A stretch of DNA of 64,000 bases, from the NCBI GenBank assembly GCA_963580455.1, contig OY756962.1:16572001-16636000 (forward strand). The letters run 5' to 3'. Each line of letters starts with the position of its first letter. The first letter of the stretch is position 1. This document shows, piece after piece, positions 63,335 to 64,000 of the stretch. A model generated the notes under the pieces. It worked only from the letters and a program-made list of their open reading frames with translations. It was not told the DNA's origin and ran no database searches. This DNA is from Euonymus europaeus. Lineage: Eukaryota; Streptophyta; Magnoliopsida; Celastrales; Celastraceae. Position numbers and translations under genes: made by a program.

Positions 63335-64000
63335 TGTTCTTCCATGTCAAATTTTACGAGTATAAGCTTTCAAAATTATTTCGATGCCAAAACAACAACT
63401 TTTTATCACAAATGGACAGAACCGTTAAAAGCTCTTCCATAGAGAGAGTTGAGCAACTTCGGACCAACAAAGTTTCTTGGGATGCACTTTTTATTGTTCT
63501 TCTATGTAAAATTTTACGAGTATAAGCTTCCTAGATTATTTCGATGTTAAAACACCATCTTTCTTTGACAAATAGAGAAAACCGTTAAAAGCATTTCCAT
63601 AGAGAGAGTTGAGCAACTTCGGACCAACAAAGTTTCTCGGGGTACACTTTTTATTGTTCTTCCATGTCAAATTTTACGAGTATAAGCTTTCAAGATTATT
63701 TCGATGCCAAAACAATAACTTTTTATCACAAATGGACAAAACCGTTAAAAGCTCCTCCAGAGAGAGAGTTGAGCAACTTCGGACCAACAAAGTTTCTTGG
63801 GATGCAATTTTTATTGTTCTTCTATGTCAAATTTTACGAGTATAAGCTTCCTAGATTATTTCGATGTTAAAACACCATCTTTCTTTGACAAATGGACAAA
63901 ACCGTTAAAAGCCCCTCCATAGAGAGAGTTGAGCAACTTCGAACCATTAAAGTTGCTCGATGTAAACTTTTTATTGTTCTTCTATGTTAAATTTTATGAG
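63335..64000 (+). repeat. Terminal monomers T2-T3b/T1-T2-T3b-T4
   Basis: The array continues to the window edge without change of orientation. A T3b/T1 hybrid (CTTTGACAAATAGAGAAAACC near 63563) resembles the one near 55425. T2 (ACAATAACTT), T3b and the start of a CGATGTAAAC monomer follow. The array end is not in the window. Confidence 0.85.

Larger units (their letters stand above)
1..64000 (+). repeat. 160-bp satellite array, about 400 head-to-tail monomers
   Basis: The whole window is a tandem repeat with a 160-bp period and no interruption. Any landmark recurs every 160 bases, for example ATGTCAAATTTTA at 16, 656, 1296, 8495 and 46559. All monomers have the same orientation. A fixed monomer position shifts by only about -32 nt over 63 kb, so indels are mostly 1-2 bp and rare. 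Monomers differ by substitutions that fall into recurring linked classes (T1-T8 in the summary), and these classes are arranged in higher-order repeats. The unit is about nucleosome size. Arrays of this kind are known from centromeres and heterochromatin of plants and animals; the centromeric role here is inference. I found no gene, RNA gene, transposon or unique sequence in any part, so every gene-free stretch holds only satellite. Confidence 0.98.

Noticed and set aside
1..64000. CRISPR array
   Set aside because: There are no unique spacers; the entire 160-bp period is repeated, and the unit is far too long and continuous.
1..64000. Transposon, LTR or other mobile insertion within the array
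   Set aside because: No monomer is interrupted by foreign sequence; all phase changes are small indels or whole-monomer gains and losses.
1..64000. rRNA, tRNA or snRNA genes, or telomeric repeats
   Set aside because: No recognisable RNA gene motif or telomeric repeat tract was seen. The dyad hairpin alone is not a tRNA or miRNA: arms are 9 bp with a 10-nt loop and no further structure.

Overview
The window is one uninterrupted, AT-rich tandem satellite array of about 400 head-to-tail monomers of 160 bp, all on the same strand. I see no protein-coding gene, RNA gene, transposon, telomere repeat or unique DNA. The many short open frames of 62-119 codons are by-products of the monomer: 160 is not a multiple of 3, so each frame rotates and closes within about two units. 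Indels are few. The phase of a fixed monomer position drifts by only about -32 nt over 63 kb. A megabase-style satellite with a nucleosome-sized unit and layered higher-order repeats points to a eukaryotic (peri)centromere or heterochromatic knob. A plant is my best guess, but the sequence alone does not prove the taxon or the function.

Monomer types, named here by diagnostic bases. T1: CAAAGATT, CACAAATAGAC, GCATTTCC, right end TTTCTCGGGG. T2: CTTCCATG, TTCAAGATT, ACAACAACTT, right end TTTCTTGGGATG. T3a: CGAACTTTTAACGATAAATGG. T3b: CGATGTTAAAACACCATC. T4: ATTCTATGTC, AAGCTTCCAAG, TATGAGAAATGG, CTCCACAG, GATGTAAAC. T5: AATCTTCCAAG, TATGACAAATGG, CCCCTCC, GGCGTACAC. T6: CTTCTATGTT, CCTAGATT, AACGAACTTTTTATGAC, GAGATACTT, GGTGCACAC. 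T7: CTATTCCCAATTTTACG, CCTAGGTTATTTCGATGC. T8: short CCAATTTCTATGAG, AATGCTCC, GAGAGTGTGGAGC. The core order is T1-T2-T3-T4-T5-T4-T6, with many deletions, duplications and hybrids.

Layout. 1-5.17 kb is a uniform T4/T5-like block of 2- and 4-mers. From 5.17 kb all types appear. 6.0-10.8 kb is a perfect 15-mer duplication. 12.9-19.5 kb is a ~19-22-mer pair. 19.5-31.6 kb is dominated by a 960-bp 6-mer and a 3.68-kb compound unit. 32-41.4 kb holds two 2.5-kb blocks 6.87 kb apart, enclosing 11-mer and 3-mer duplications. 41.3-45.2 kb is a 12-mer pair, 45.7-48.3 kb a 7-mer, and 48.1-50.9 kb a 12-mer-spaced pair. 51-64 kb is the most varied part, with T7/T8 monomers, a 4-mer run, blocks 6.71 kb apart and a 10-mer tandem pair.

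Two internal dyads stand out. One is GAGCAACTT-N10-AAGTTGCTC, intact in T3/T4/T5 and broken in opposite arms in T1/T2 and T6. The other is ATAATCTT-CC-AAGATTAT, specific to T5. The block around AAACCGTTAAAAG is the most invariant part of the monomer.
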